Shown: piece by piece, positions 43,694-52,387 of the stretch
How the letters are laid out: every line of letters starts with the position of its first letter
Numbering within the stretch: the stretch's first letter is position 1
Source of the DNA: Sporobacter termitidis DSM 10068
GTDB taxonomy: Bacteria; Bacillota; Clostridia; Oscillospirales; Oscillospiraceae
Length of the DNA: 64,000 nt
NCBI RefSeq assembly: GCF_900130065.1
Contig: NZ_FQXV01000008.1
Span: 62,001-126,000, forward strand
Direction: 5' to 3'
The notes under the pieces: generated by a model
What the model was told of the DNA's origin: nothing
The model's database searches: none
Seen by the model: the letters and a program-made list of their open reading frames with translations, nothing else
Program-made: the position numbers and the translations under genes

Positions 43694-45019
43694 TTGATAA
43701 AAATATCGTTTATTCATCTTTCGGATATTCATTTTGTGAAATCAAGCAATAACCCTGCTGATATAGACAAGGCTTTGCGAGATGCGATAATTACAGACTT
43801 GACTGTGAATGCCAAAAAATTACTTAATAATATTTCAGGTATTCTTGTAACTGGCGATATTGCTTTTTCTGGTGCAAGGACAGAATATGAAATTGCCAAA
43901 AAATATCTAAATGAAATATCTGATATTTTCTCAATTAAACCCAGCGATATTTATTGTGTCCCTGGAAATCACGATATTGACCAAATAGCTGCAAGAGAAA
44001 GCCATATTGTCTATCAAGAACAATGTGCCATTGACAGCCACAGCAGTATTGATGATGCCGATAAGGCTTTTGCCAAATCGATTAATGCACCTTGCTTCAA
44101 TGATGTTTTGTTTGAGCCAATACGAGAGTACAACGAATTCGCCAGTCGTTTCAACTGCAATATATCTCCCAAACGAATTACTTGGATTAAAGAATTTGAG
44201 TTGGATTATGGGCTGAAGCTGTCTCTCTTTGGCGCTAATTCGTGCTATTTGTCGAATAGTAGTGATCATCAGCCCGGTCAGCCTGATCGTTTAATGTATA
44301 TCGGACAAGCTCAAATTCCACCACGCATGGCGGACACTGCTATTTTATTGATGTGCCACCATCCACCAGAGTGTTGGAAATTCAAAAGCGATCTTATTGA
44401 TCGAATCAATAAGAGGGCTGATATACAATTATATGGGCATATGCATACCCAATCAATAGAACTAAACGATAATAATGCAATTTTGTACTCAGGGGCTACT
44501 CACCCTACAAGATCGGCAGATTGGGTGCCACGATATAACTGGATTACGATCAGTAGTAACATAGATAATGGTGATAGATTTTTAAATATAGAAATTTATC
44601 CTAGAATTTTATCGAAAAACCGAGATTGTTTTCTTGCTGATACAGCAAATACAACTAATGGCATCTACCTCCGACACTCAATAAATATTGACAAAAAGCG
44701 TAAAATCGATTTAGAAGATGTTATCATGGAAATTAGCAATGACCTGAGTTCAAAAGATAGAAAAGAATACACAAATGATCAAACGGATATGCATCAAACA
44801 TATGACGAAGAAATCAATGAACGCGAATTAATATATGGTTTTTACGAATTATCAGTTGTACGTCAACTGGAGTTATTAGGTGAACTGGAATTGTTATCAG
44901 AAGATGATAAAGGAAAATCAATGACATCCGTGTTAAACAGCGTAATTCAGCGCTCAAAAGAGCAAGGCAAATTTCGTTTATTATGGAATAGCATAGAAAA
45001 TAAGGGGGAAATTGAATGA
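43694..45019 (+). CDS. calcineurin-like metallophosphoesterase, first gene of the GTPase operon
   Basis: The 441-residue protein has the metal-binding motifs of the family: HLSDIHF (residues about 8-14), VTGDIAFSG, PGNHD, MCHHPPE and YGHMH. The catalytic domain ends near residue 300. The last about 70 residues (FYELSVVRQLELLGEL, then NSVIQRSKEQGKFRLLWNSI) are helical and look like effector-associated domains that link effectors to regulatory NTPases. The chosen start is TTG 43694 after GGATGGTG. The stop overlaps the next gene as ATGA. It could hydrolyse a nucleic acid or nucleotide; I infer it is the toxic output of the system. Confidence 0.85.
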   Translation: MIKISFIHLSDIHFVKSSNNPADIDKALRDAIITDLTVNAKKLLNNISGILVTGDIAFSGARTEYEIAKKYLNEISDIFSIKPSDIYCVPGNHDIDQIAARESHIVYQEQCAIDSHSSIDDADKAFAKSINAPCFNDVLFEPIREYNEFASRFNCNISPKRITWIKEFELDYGLKLSLFGANSCYLSNSSDHQPGQPDRLMYIGQAQIPPRMADTAILLMCHHPPECWKFKSDLIDRINKRADIQLYGHMHTQSIELNDNNAILYSGATHPTRSADWVPRYNWITISSNIDNGDRFLNIEIYPRILSKNRDCFLADTANTTNGIYLRHSINIDKKRKIDLEDVIMEISNDLSSKDRKEYTNDQTDMHQTYDEEINERELIYGFYELSVVRQLELLGELELLSEDDKGKSMTSVLNSVIQRSKEQGKFRLLWNSIENKGEIE

Positions 45020-46080
45020 AACAGTTTTTTTCCGAAAGTTATTCAACAGTTTGCGTAGATGCCAATCGTGAGCAATTAGAAATGCGGTGGAAAGGCATTG
45101 AACAGTATTGTGGGAGAAAAGAATTTAAGATTTGTGAATTAGTTAAAATGTTTTACTTGCTAACTGTCAATGATGATTTTTTTCAAGACTTCATTTCTGT
45201 TTTCAACGAAATTGACATATCTTTCAGTAGAAACAATAAAAAGGAGTTATCAGTTTTAGCTGGAAACATACTTGTCCATTTAATGGAACATGCAGATTTC
45301 AAACTTGATATAATTTTTACAATCATATGTTTATCAAAGTATAACATTGATGTTTTAATACCACAGGTTATTGAAAAAGCTTATACAATTTTTGGCTACT
45401 TATCTGCAGAAACTAGAGAAAGAGAAATGGCATGTAAAATTATTTCTACAAAATCATTGAAGGAATATGCTCTAAAACTTAAAGATCTTGCAGAAATGGG
45501 GACTGAAGAAATCACCGGATTAGCTACTACTATCAACACTATTGCTTCAAGCATATCTATGTTAATGCAGAACCAATCGGAAACCAAAAAAGCGATAGAA
45601 GTCTACCATGAGGATTCTAATATTCTTGCATGGTTATTTGGCAATTGGAGTAATGACTTGGGCATTGCACTAACAAAAAAAATAGCGCAAAAGGATGTTG
45701 CATTAATTTTGGCAAAAGAATTGGCTGACCTGGTGTCTGTTATGCCTGGTCCATATCCAATTGTATCATTCTTAAATAAAATGCTTGATTTATGTAAATC
45801 AGATACAAAGAACTACTCTCTGGTAGAAATGGTAGACGCAATTGATGGTGATATGAAACAAAGCATTATTGAAAAATACAACTGTACCAGCGAAACGCCT
45901 GAAAACACTCCCATACTATTTTCGATTAAAAGTGCAAGAGATGTTAATAAACCTGAAGTCTGGAAACATGTAGTATCAAGTCGCATGGGATTCGAAATTG
46001 ATTCTATTCAGAACAGTATTTTGGATTGGGCCTTCTTGATGTATTTTGAATGTATGCTAATCAAAAGGCTTGAAATGTGA
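45016..46080 (+). CDS. all-helical GTPase-associated (GASH-like) protein
   Basis: The 354-residue protein is almost entirely predicted helix and lacks catalytic motifs. A WKGIEQYC segment near the start and a later block (DSNILAWLFGNWSNDLGIALTKKIAQKDVALILAKELADL) fit the description of the helical component that sits next to paired GTPases in conflict operons (GASH). That assignment rests on recall of the family and on context, not on a search. It overlaps both neighbours by 4 bp, so it is made in step with them. Probably a scaffold or adaptor. Confidence 0.55.
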   Translation: MKQFFSESYSTVCVDANREQLEMRWKGIEQYCGRKEFKICELVKMFYLLTVNDDFFQDFISVFNEIDISFSRNNKKELSVLAGNILVHLMEHADFKLDIIFTIICLSKYNIDVLIPQVIEKAYTIFGYLSAETREREMACKIISTKSLKEYALKLKDLAEMGTEEITGLATTINTIASSISMLMQNQSETKKAIEVYHEDSNILAWLFGNWSNDLGIALTKKIAQKDVALILAKELADLVSVMPGPYPIVSFLNKMLDLCKSDTKNYSLVEMVDAIDGDMKQSIIEKYNCTSETPENTPILFSIKSARDVNKPEVWKHVVSSRMGFEIDSIQNSILDWAFLMYFECMLIKRLEM

Positions 46081-47096
46081 GTGACAATATGGCAGATAAC
46101 ATTATAACAACAACTAAATTGCCTGAGTTAGAAGCCGAGCGTTTAGCTGATGTAGATAATTTAATCAGTGATGATATTGAGATGTCTGATTCTGAAAATT
46201 TAAGAGAAGATAGCATAAGAAAAGGATATCAACGGTTGCCTTCTGGCCGAGCACTTTCTCTACATGAAACATATAGCGTGATGGCTGCTGAAAATACTGT
46301 GCTTATTATTCTTATTGGCCCTTCTGAATGTGGCAAAACGACTATTGAAACAACGTTATATCAACTTTTTCAAAGGAACTCGGTGTCTGAGTTTCTTTTT
46401 GCTGGCTCAAAAACAATCCAAGGATATGAAGAACGGGCATTTTATACGAGAGTAAATTCAAAACAAGAAGTTGCTACTACACCACGAACGAGTCGCGGAT
46501 TGCAGGAGATATTTTTGCATTTATGCTTATTTGATCGAAATAAAAAGCAGAGAATTAACTATTTATTTGCCGATTTATCTGGTGAAGAAATTCAAGCGCA
46601 TTTGGCCAATGTTAATAGTCTCACTCAGAATATGTCTTTCATAAGGCATGCGAACTCTTTCACTGTCATTCTGGACGGCGAACGTTTGGCCAATAAGCAT
46701 CAAAGAAATGGCGTGATTGAAGAAGCCTCAACAATATTAAGGACAATTCTTGATGCAGGGCTCTATTCATCGTCGACTAAAGTTCAACTGGTAATTAGTA
46801 AGTACGATATTATCGAAGCAAGCAATGATGCCAATACAAAACAATACATAGAAAAAAACTTACAAGAATTGCAGCTATTAATAACAAAGTATATAAACAA
46901 AATTTCAGTTCACAAAGTTGCTGCAATGCCAAATAAAGGTTCTTTGGAAGTTGGCTTTGGACTGGATAACTTATTAACATCATGGGAGTACATTCCATCA
47001 TATTTACAAATGAATATTACATATGGTGTCAAATATTCATTGAAATCGGAGTTCAACAAACTATTCTATAAGTTGGCAGGTGAAGCTCATGAATAA
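46077..47096 (+). CDS. GTPase-like protein (double-GTPase 2 type)
   Basis: The 339-residue protein has a P-loop IGPSECGKTT at about residue 80, a switch-like YLFADLSGEE at about 163 where GTPases have DxxG, and VISKYDI at about 241 in place of NKxD. This resembles TRAFAC-type double-GTPase 2 proteins from bacterial conflict operons. A 70-residue acidic N-terminal tail precedes the domain. GTG 46077 overlaps the previous stop; ATG 46089 is an alternative. It overlaps the following, related NTPase by 8 bp. The two probably work together as a switch. Confidence 0.7.
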   Translation: MSDNMADNIITTTKLPELEAERLADVDNLISDDIEMSDSENLREDSIRKGYQRLPSGRALSLHETYSVMAAENTVLIILIGPSECGKTTIETTLYQLFQRNSVSEFLFAGSKTIQGYEERAFYTRVNSKQEVATTPRTSRGLQEIFLHLCLFDRNKKQRINYLFADLSGEEIQAHLANVNSLTQNMSFIRHANSFTVILDGERLANKHQRNGVIEEASTILRTILDAGLYSSSTKVQLVISKYDIIEASNDANTKQYIEKNLQELQLLITKYINKISVHKVAAMPNKGSLEVGFGLDNLLTSWEYIPSYLQMNITYGVKYSLKSEFNKLFYKLAGEAHE

Positions 47097-47922
47097 GAGA
47101 TGTTTTATTATGGGGCTTCCGGGGGCTGGCAAAACGACTTTTCTTGCTGCATTATGGCATTCTATTAATAATAATTCGGTTGAAACTAAACTAAAGCTAA
47201 ACAAAATTGACAATGGACAATACCTTGCGCAATTAAGCCGAAAATGGGTTGACGCTGAGCCTTTAGAGAGGACGGTGCCAAGCAATGAGCAAAAGGATAT
47301 TTGCATTAACCTAATAATGCCCGCTAAAAAAACTTTCGATTTGTTTTTGCCGGATTTATCTGGTGAATCTTTTCAGAAGCAATACGAACGACGCGAAATT
47401 TCCGAAGAACTTGTAGAATATATAAAGGCCGCAGATGCAATCCTGTTTTTCATTCATGTGGACGGGGTGAAACCTCTTGGATTCATTCCTGAACACTTTG
47501 CTACTTCTCTTGGAAATGATAGTGTTCAGCGAATAGTTCGCGAGCCACAAAAACATGATCCTTTACAAGTTCAAACTATTGAGTTATTGCAATTTGTTTT
47601 AGATATACGCAAATACGAACAAACAAATATAGGTTTTGTGTTTTCGGCGTGGGACTTAGTAAAGCAAGTTGATATCCAGATGACACCAGAAAAATTTTTG
47701 TTTGATCATATGAACATGCTTTGGCAATTTTGTAATTCAAATCCTGATATACTGAGCTATAGCCTATGGGGAATTAGTGCGCAAGGTGGAAAACTTGATA
47801 ATAGAGATACTCTACTCGAAAAGGATTTTCCAATCGAGCGCATAGTTGTGGAGGATGCTCATGGAAACAGAGGGTGGGATATAACTCTTCCCTTATATTC
47901 TTTAATGGGTGATATCGAATGA
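47089..47922 (+). CDS. GTPase-like protein (double-GTPase 1 type)
   Basis: The 277-residue protein has MGLPGAGKTTFLAALW at about residues 8-23, LPDLSGESF at about 86-94 (DxSG in the switch position, as in its neighbour) and FSAWD at about 187. It resembles double-GTPase 1 proteins that always travel with the type 2 partner. Sequence identity with the neighbour is low apart from the motifs. AGGTG lies 6 bp before ATG 47089. It ends in a 4-bp overlap with the GAP1-like gene. Confidence 0.7.
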   Translation: MNKRCFIMGLPGAGKTTFLAALWHSINNNSVETKLKLNKIDNGQYLAQLSRKWVDAEPLERTVPSNEQKDICINLIMPAKKTFDLFLPDLSGESFQKQYERREISEELVEYIKAADAILFFIHVDGVKPLGFIPEHFATSLGNDSVQRIVREPQKHDPLQVQTIELLQFVLDIRKYEQTNIGFVFSAWDLVKQVDIQMTPEKFLFDHMNMLWQFCNSNPDILSYSLWGISAQGGKLDNRDTLLEKDFPIERIVVEDAHGNRGWDITLPLYSLMGDIE

Positions 47923-49880
47923 CTAATAAACCAATAATTATACATCAAACATTACATGGTTACTCGAATGGTCACCATCTGCTGGCATCTTCAACCATTT
48001 TATCTGATGCAACAAAACGAAAAATGGACATATTGAGTGACCTTTCCGGCCCAGACTTATCGAAAGGGTTTGAGAGTTATTATTCTGGCTATTTTCTCGA
48101 AAATGAGCAATTTCTGGTTTTGGCAAAAACATGGTATGCAAACGAAATGAGCCGTCCAGGTTGTGTCTGGACACATTCATTATTGCTAGGACTTAATGAT
48201 ATAGAATATTTGATATACCAAATACCAAATTTGCTTTCATATTTTGTACGGCCTGATTCTCAAGATAGCTTTGTTTATTATTCAAGACCATTAGAAACTG
48301 AGGTCGTGATACATTCACAGGATCAATTTGACCAAAAGAAAATTCAATACTTGCTATGGACAATGCTGGGGCACGAACCCCCAAACATAGTATATTCGCA
48401 TAATTCCGTTGAATACATTAAAGAAGTAATATATGTCTGGCTTATGTGTTATAACGAATTACCCCCGGAATATTCGTTTATAACAGGTTCAATGTCTATT
48501 AGATGTGACAATGCAAAAATAATTAGCCTTCAGTTTGTACCTAATGAACTCAGGAATAAGGTATACCGTTCTGATGATGGCATATCAACTATGAAAAATA
48601 TTAATGAAGTTCAAAAATTTCCTCCTTGGGTCACTTTCACCTATGACATTATTCAAAACAATGGATGGCATTCTTTTGTAATGTTCAGGAAACTTTTTGG
48701 TACAGCTTATAATAAGTATAAATATCTAACGCTGTTTATTAAACTATATTCAGTATTTCGTGGGGATAATGGTTGTCTAAATATTTTCGAGTCATTAGAA
48801 TTGATTGAGAAAGTCTTTTCTACTGATAAAATTTATGTTGGCAATAAATTTATAGATCTCTATTTTGAAGGAGCCTTTTCTTTATGGGGAACAGATATAT
48901 CCTATACAAATACAATAATTGCAACTTTAAAGTTTACATGGCTCTCAATAAGTGATGATATGCTTAATGCTTTAATTGGCAAAGGATTTGTTAAAGATCA
49001 GATAGGTGCAAAAAAAGTTGTGCAATATCTTACTAAGGTCGAAGATAACCAAATACAAGAACGGTATCTGTTTAGTTATGCTCACTTGTTAACAGCCGAT
49101 CTCCTTGAGAAGTTTTCAGATATGGATTATAGTATTTGTAGTGTACTCGTAACAATAAATCCTTCCCTTGCGGAATGTGTGGCAATCTGGAAACAATCAA
49201 GGGGTTATCAAAAAGGAATTTTAGACTCTCTTAGAATATGTGAAAATGATAACAGACTGAATATAAATTTGATTTATACCATTCTTGACAATAGCATATA
49301 TGATTTTGCTTCTGAAATCTATGCGCTGTGGGGCGAGGCGTCAATTGACATATTCTTAGAATATCTGCTCCAAATTCGCTTTTTGCTACATGAAGATACG
49401 CAGACAATGCTTGAGTTATGCAAAGCACATTCTAAGACAGCAACGTTAATGTTTGAAAAACAGTTCACTAGTCTCTCTAGTAAGCAAATTTGTACGTTAT
49501 TAAGCATTATCAACCCATATTCTGATAGAATAGCTAATCAACCATTAGTCAACATGTTTAAGATGTTAAACATTAAAGATTTGAGTAGTAATCAAAAGGA
49601 TGATTTAGCTGACTTTTACCTTCCAATAATTCTTAGGAGCAGCCAGTACTTCCCGGATGATCTCGTAGCGTTCGTTGCATATAATGTTCACGATCGATTG
49701 GCAAACCTTGTCTATCCCGAAAATAAGTGGAGAAAACTTCAGTCTCTTTTACCCGAAACTTCTTGGCTGAACCAGTGGGACAAATGTAAAAGAGTTCGTA
49801 AAGCAATAAAGAAAAAAGGATATAATATAAAAAAACTGGAAGAGTATAATGATAACGATTTCGATATTCATCTACTGTAA
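47919..49880 (+). CDS. GAP1-like protein (GTPase-associated protein 1)
   Basis: The 653-residue protein opens with IIIHQTLHGYSNGHHLLASS, then LSDLSGPDLSKGFESYYSGY and SRPGCVWTHSLLL. This is the signature I associate with the GAP1 N-terminal domain (type N1), which is coded with paired GTPases in conflict systems. The remaining 450 residues are helical repeats and carry no catalytic motif. It is the last gene of the overlapping operon and the largest; a platform or sensor role is likely. The Lys-rich C-terminus (RKAIKKKGYNIKK) may contact nucleic acid. Confidence 0.7.
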   Translation: MTNKPIIIHQTLHGYSNGHHLLASSTILSDATKRKMDILSDLSGPDLSKGFESYYSGYFLENEQFLVLAKTWYANEMSRPGCVWTHSLLLGLNDIEYLIYQIPNLLSYFVRPDSQDSFVYYSRPLETEVVIHSQDQFDQKKIQYLLWTMLGHEPPNIVYSHNSVEYIKEVIYVWLMCYNELPPEYSFITGSMSIRCDNAKIISLQFVPNELRNKVYRSDDGISTMKNINEVQKFPPWVTFTYDIIQNNGWHSFVMFRKLFGTAYNKYKYLTLFIKLYSVFRGDNGCLNIFESLELIEKVFSTDKIYVGNKFIDLYFEGAFSLWGTDISYTNTIIATLKFTWLSISDDMLNALIGKGFVKDQIGAKKVVQYLTKVEDNQIQERYLFSYAHLLTADLLEKFSDMDYSICSVLVTINPSLAECVAIWKQSRGYQKGILDSLRICENDNRLNINLIYTILDNSIYDFASEIYALWGEASIDIFLEYLLQIRFLLHEDTQTMLELCKAHSKTATLMFEKQFTSLSSKQICTLLSIINPYSDRIANQPLVNMFKMLNIKDLSSNQKDDLADFYLPIILRSSQYFPDDLVAFVAYNVHDRLANLVYPENKWRKLQSLLPETSWLNQWDKCKRVRKAIKKKGYNIKKLEEYNDNDFDIHLL

Positions 49881-49977
49881 TTACTGGTTACCCATATACC
49901 CCAAACAACTGCCCACTATATTTAAACCATGCATCAGAAGCTAAATCCGATGATTTATACTGAAAGAAGGCCTTACC

Positions 49978-50370
49978 ATGAAATTAGGGGCTATGGCTAT
50001 TATCCTGGACTCCGGCAACTCGGAGGAACTCTCGGACTTTTATTCAAAGATGCTTGGCTGGACAAAGCATAAATCTGACGACGGGGAATGGATTGTTGTC
50101 GTCAACGAAAGTAAAGAAGGAACGCCATGGCTGACCTTTCAAGAAATTGAAAATTACGAACGGCCGGTTTGGCCCGCGGTACCGGGCAAGCAACAGCAAA
50201 TGCTGCATTTGGATTTCCATGTTGAAGAAGTGGAGGAAGGGGTAAAACAAGCATTAGCGTGCGGCGCGGTGCTTTCCGACATACAGCTGGAGGATTCATG
50301 GCGTGTATTGCTTGACCCTGCCGGGCATCCTTTCTGTATTCTTCCCATGCCCACGTTCTTATCTGATTAG
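49978..50370 (+). CDS. VOC/glyoxalase-fold protein
   Basis: The 130-residue protein matches the VOC fold: MAIILDSGNSEELSDFYSKMLGW, RPVWPAVPGKQQQMLHLDFHV and LLDPAGHPFCI. It is closely related in plan to the frameshifted gene at 16311. GAAAGAAGG precedes the start. Base composition is nearer the chromosome than to the AT-rich cargo. It lies inside the element, between the GTPase operon and the recombinase genes. Substrate unknown; relatives include dioxygenases and antibiotic-binding proteins. Confidence 0.88.
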   Translation: MKLGAMAIILDSGNSEELSDFYSKMLGWTKHKSDDGEWIVVVNESKEGTPWLTFQEIENYERPVWPAVPGKQQQMLHLDFHVEEVEEGVKQALACGAVLSDIQLEDSWRVLLDPAGHPFCILPMPTFLSD

Positions 50371-50448
50371 CTAATCCATATATGTAAATCTATACCTCTC
50401 ATCGTAGCCCTTATCCCACATATCGTACAACCCACCTCACATAAACTG

Positions 50449-50480
50449 ATACCAGACGAAATGCCGTCTGGTATTTTTTA
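50449..50480 (+). terminator. terminator after the VOC gene
   Basis: ATACCAGACG (50449-50458), AAATGC, CGTCTGGTAT (50465-50474), then TTTTTA. Confidence 0.85.
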
Positions 50481-50512
50481 TGCCCGAAATCAGCCGAAAG
50501 GAGGCCGTACCA

Positions 50513-50728
50513 ATGACGGGTCCAACCTGCGTCATAAGCACAAAAGAATATCCGGCAAACGATGGAATGCTTACTATAGAAAATATCGCCGTAGGAGCCA
50601 GAAAAAAAACTGACATAATCAGGGGAATTATTGAGCACATGGCTTGTCCGCCTGACATGGGTTTGGTACAATCGGCTTATAGAAACACGGCTGATTGCGG
50701 CTCTCAGGAAAAGGAGGCTGGAGATTGA
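50513..50728 (+). CDS. 71-residue protein upstream of the serine recombinase, unknown
   Basis: ATG 50513 has a strong site (AAAGGAGG). The product (TKEYPANDGMLTIENIAVGARKKTDIIRGIIEHM...) has no family I recognise, and its C-terminal half is low in predicted structure. Its TGA overlaps the TTG of the recombinase as TTGA, so the two are coupled. Small genes in this position sometimes code recombination directionality factors; that is only a guess here. Confidence 0.5.
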   Translation: MTGPTCVISTKEYPANDGMLTIENIAVGARKKTDIIRGIIEHMACPPDMGLVQSAYRNTADCGSQEKEAGD

Positions 50729-52365
50729 GAGCCGACGCGCGGCGGGGGCCGCCTGCCCCCGGCCTGTATCATGCGGCGCTGTACATGAGACTCTCGAAGG
50801 ACGACGACGGGACGCTAGAGAGCGCGAGCATCGCAACACAACGGAAGATGCTCCGCACCTACGCCGACGAAAACGCCTATACGATCGCCGGCGAGTACAT
50901 AGACGACGGATGGTCAGGAACCAACTTTGACCGTCCGGACTTCAAACGGATGATCGCCGACATCGAGGCCAGAAAGATCAACATGGTTATCACAAAGGAT
51001 TTTTCGCGCCTCGGCAGGGACTACATCACAGCCGGGCAATATACAGAAATGTATTTCCCCGAGCACAACGTCCGTTACATCGCCATCAACGACGGCTACG
51101 ACTCGACGAATCCGTTTAACGACATCGCCCCGTTCAAGCATGTCATCAACGAGATGTACGCGCGCGACACAAGCAAGAAGATACGCTCCGCTTTCCAGAC
51201 CAAGATGCTGGAGGGCAGCTACATCGGAAATTTCGCCCCATACGGCTATAAGAAAGACCCTGACAACAAGAACCATCTCATTATCGACTATGAAGCCGCC
51301 GCTGTGGTGCGGGAGATTTTTCAAATGGCCGTTGCCGGCAACCGTCCTTCGGAAATTGCCGCACAGCTCAACCAGAGCGGCATCGCATCCCCCGTGATGT
51401 ATCGCTGCCGGGCGCGGCCGAATCTTGATCCGAACTCCTACACAACCCGCAGGGAGTGGACACCGTCGACCATCTGCAAGCTGCTTGCAAATGTCGTTTA
51501 CCTCGGTCATACGGCGCAGGGCAAGACGTCAAAGCCGTCCTTCAAGAGCAAGACGGCCTTCCGGAAGCCGCGTGACGAGTGGTATATCGTCGAAAATACA
51601 CACGAACCGCTTGTCACACAAGATATGTTCGACCTAGTGAGAAAGCGCAGTGTGTCGAGGCGGAATGAGCCGAAAACCGGTTTTCAAAATGTCTTTTCCG
51701 GCATAGCCAAATGCGCAGACTGCGGCGGGAACATGTCCACAACCGGCTCTCGGAAAAAGGGTTCGCCTTACAACCTTGTGTGCGGGCGGTATAAGCTATA
51801 CGGCAGCAAAGAGTGTTCCAACCACTTCATCGACTATGAGCTTCTCTATCAATCCGTGCTGTCTGAAGTTAAGGAAATGCTCAAGCTGTCCGAAAAGGAC
51901 AAAAAGCAGGTGCTGGCGGACATGGAGAAGGCAAGGCGCAGTGAAAAGGCAAATGAGACGGATCATGAGATGGTCAAACTTCTGAAAACGCTGAAAGCTC
52001 GCGATGAGGAGCTCGACGCGCTGATTCGCCGGCTGTACGAGGATAACGTAAGCGGCAAAATCAGCGACGAACGGTTCACGAAGCTGAACGCTGCGTATGA
52101 GGCGGAGCAGCGGCAGGTCGGCCAAAAGATAAAGTTGTTAAAAAAACCCGCCGTTGAGGAGACAAGCGACAAAGAATCCCGCCGGCGTTTCATGGAACTG
52201 CTCGACGGCCTTGCCGATATCAGTGAGCTGACGCCAAACCTTGTTAAGCGGCTCATAGACCGCGTCGAGGTCGGGCAGGGCGGGTATGAGCAAACGCCGG
52301 AGGGCAAGAAAAAACGCCAGACCGTAAGGATATTCTGGCGCTTCGTAGGAGAATTGAGCGCGTAG
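50725..52365 (+). CDS. large serine recombinase (TnpX/site-specific integrase type)
   Basis: The 546-residue protein has a resolvase catalytic domain (LYMRLSKDD with nucleophile Ser24; TKDFSRLGRDY), a recombinase domain (GYKKDPDN..., WTPSTICKLLANVVYLGH), a zinc ribbon (CADCGGNMSTTG then C and C before NHFIDY) and a C-terminal coiled coil (about 400-490). Such enzymes integrate and excise DNA between short att sites without host factors. TTG 50725 follows AAAGGAGG and overlaps the upstream frame; a start at ATG 50695 lacks a site. The stop codon lies in the right attachment arm, 15 bp from the core. GC-rich, unlike the cargo. Confidence 0.93.
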   Translation: MRADARRGPPAPGLYHAALYMRLSKDDDGTLESASIATQRKMLRTYADENAYTIAGEYIDDGWSGTNFDRPDFKRMIADIEARKINMVITKDFSRLGRDYITAGQYTEMYFPEHNVRYIAINDGYDSTNPFNDIAPFKHVINEMYARDTSKKIRSAFQTKMLEGSYIGNFAPYGYKKDPDNKNHLIIDYEAAAVVREIFQMAVAGNRPSEIAAQLNQSGIASPVMYRCRARPNLDPNSYTTRREWTPSTICKLLANVVYLGHTAQGKTSKPSFKSKTAFRKPRDEWYIVENTHEPLVTQDMFDLVRKRSVSRRNEPKTGFQNVFSGIAKCADCGGNMSTTGSRKKGSPYNLVCGRYKLYGSKECSNHFIDYELLYQSVLSEVKEMLKLSEKDKKQVLADMEKARRSEKANETDHEMVKLLKTLKARDEELDALIRRLYEDNVSGKISDERFTKLNAAYEAEQRQVGQKIKLLKKPAVEETSDKESRRRFMELLDGLADISELTPNLVKRLIDRVEVGQGGYEQTPEGKKKRQTVRIFWRFVGELSA

Positions 52366-52379
52366 CATATATTGACTAT

Positions 52380-52387
52380 CCATGTGC
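52380..52387 (+). other. attR core of the feoB element
   Basis: CCATGTGC directly before feoB homology resumes. The element arm GTAGCATATATTG stands at 52362-52374 and is the inverted partner of CAATTTATGCTAC at the left end, 12 of 13 bases matching. Confidence 0.85.

Larger units (their letters stand above)
32406..52387 (+). mobile_element. 20-kb integrative element inserted in feoB
   Basis: The 19,982-bp segment (one core copy included) is bounded by CCATGTGC repeats and splits feoB in frame. It carries a tyrosine integrase at the left end, a large serine recombinase whose stop overlaps the right arm, and AT-rich cargo of ATPases, nuclease-like and NTPase genes in one orientation. No capsid, tail, relaxase or type IV secretion genes were recognised, so it is neither a complete phage nor a self-transferring element. 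The most likely mover is the serine recombinase; the tyrosine integrase may come from an older nested element. Confidence 0.85.

Noticed and set aside
32406-52387. Element as a prophage
   Set aside because: No capsid, portal, terminase, tail or lysis genes were recognised among the cargo.
32406-52387. Element as a self-transmissible ICE
   Set aside because: No relaxase, coupling protein or type IV secretion genes are visible.
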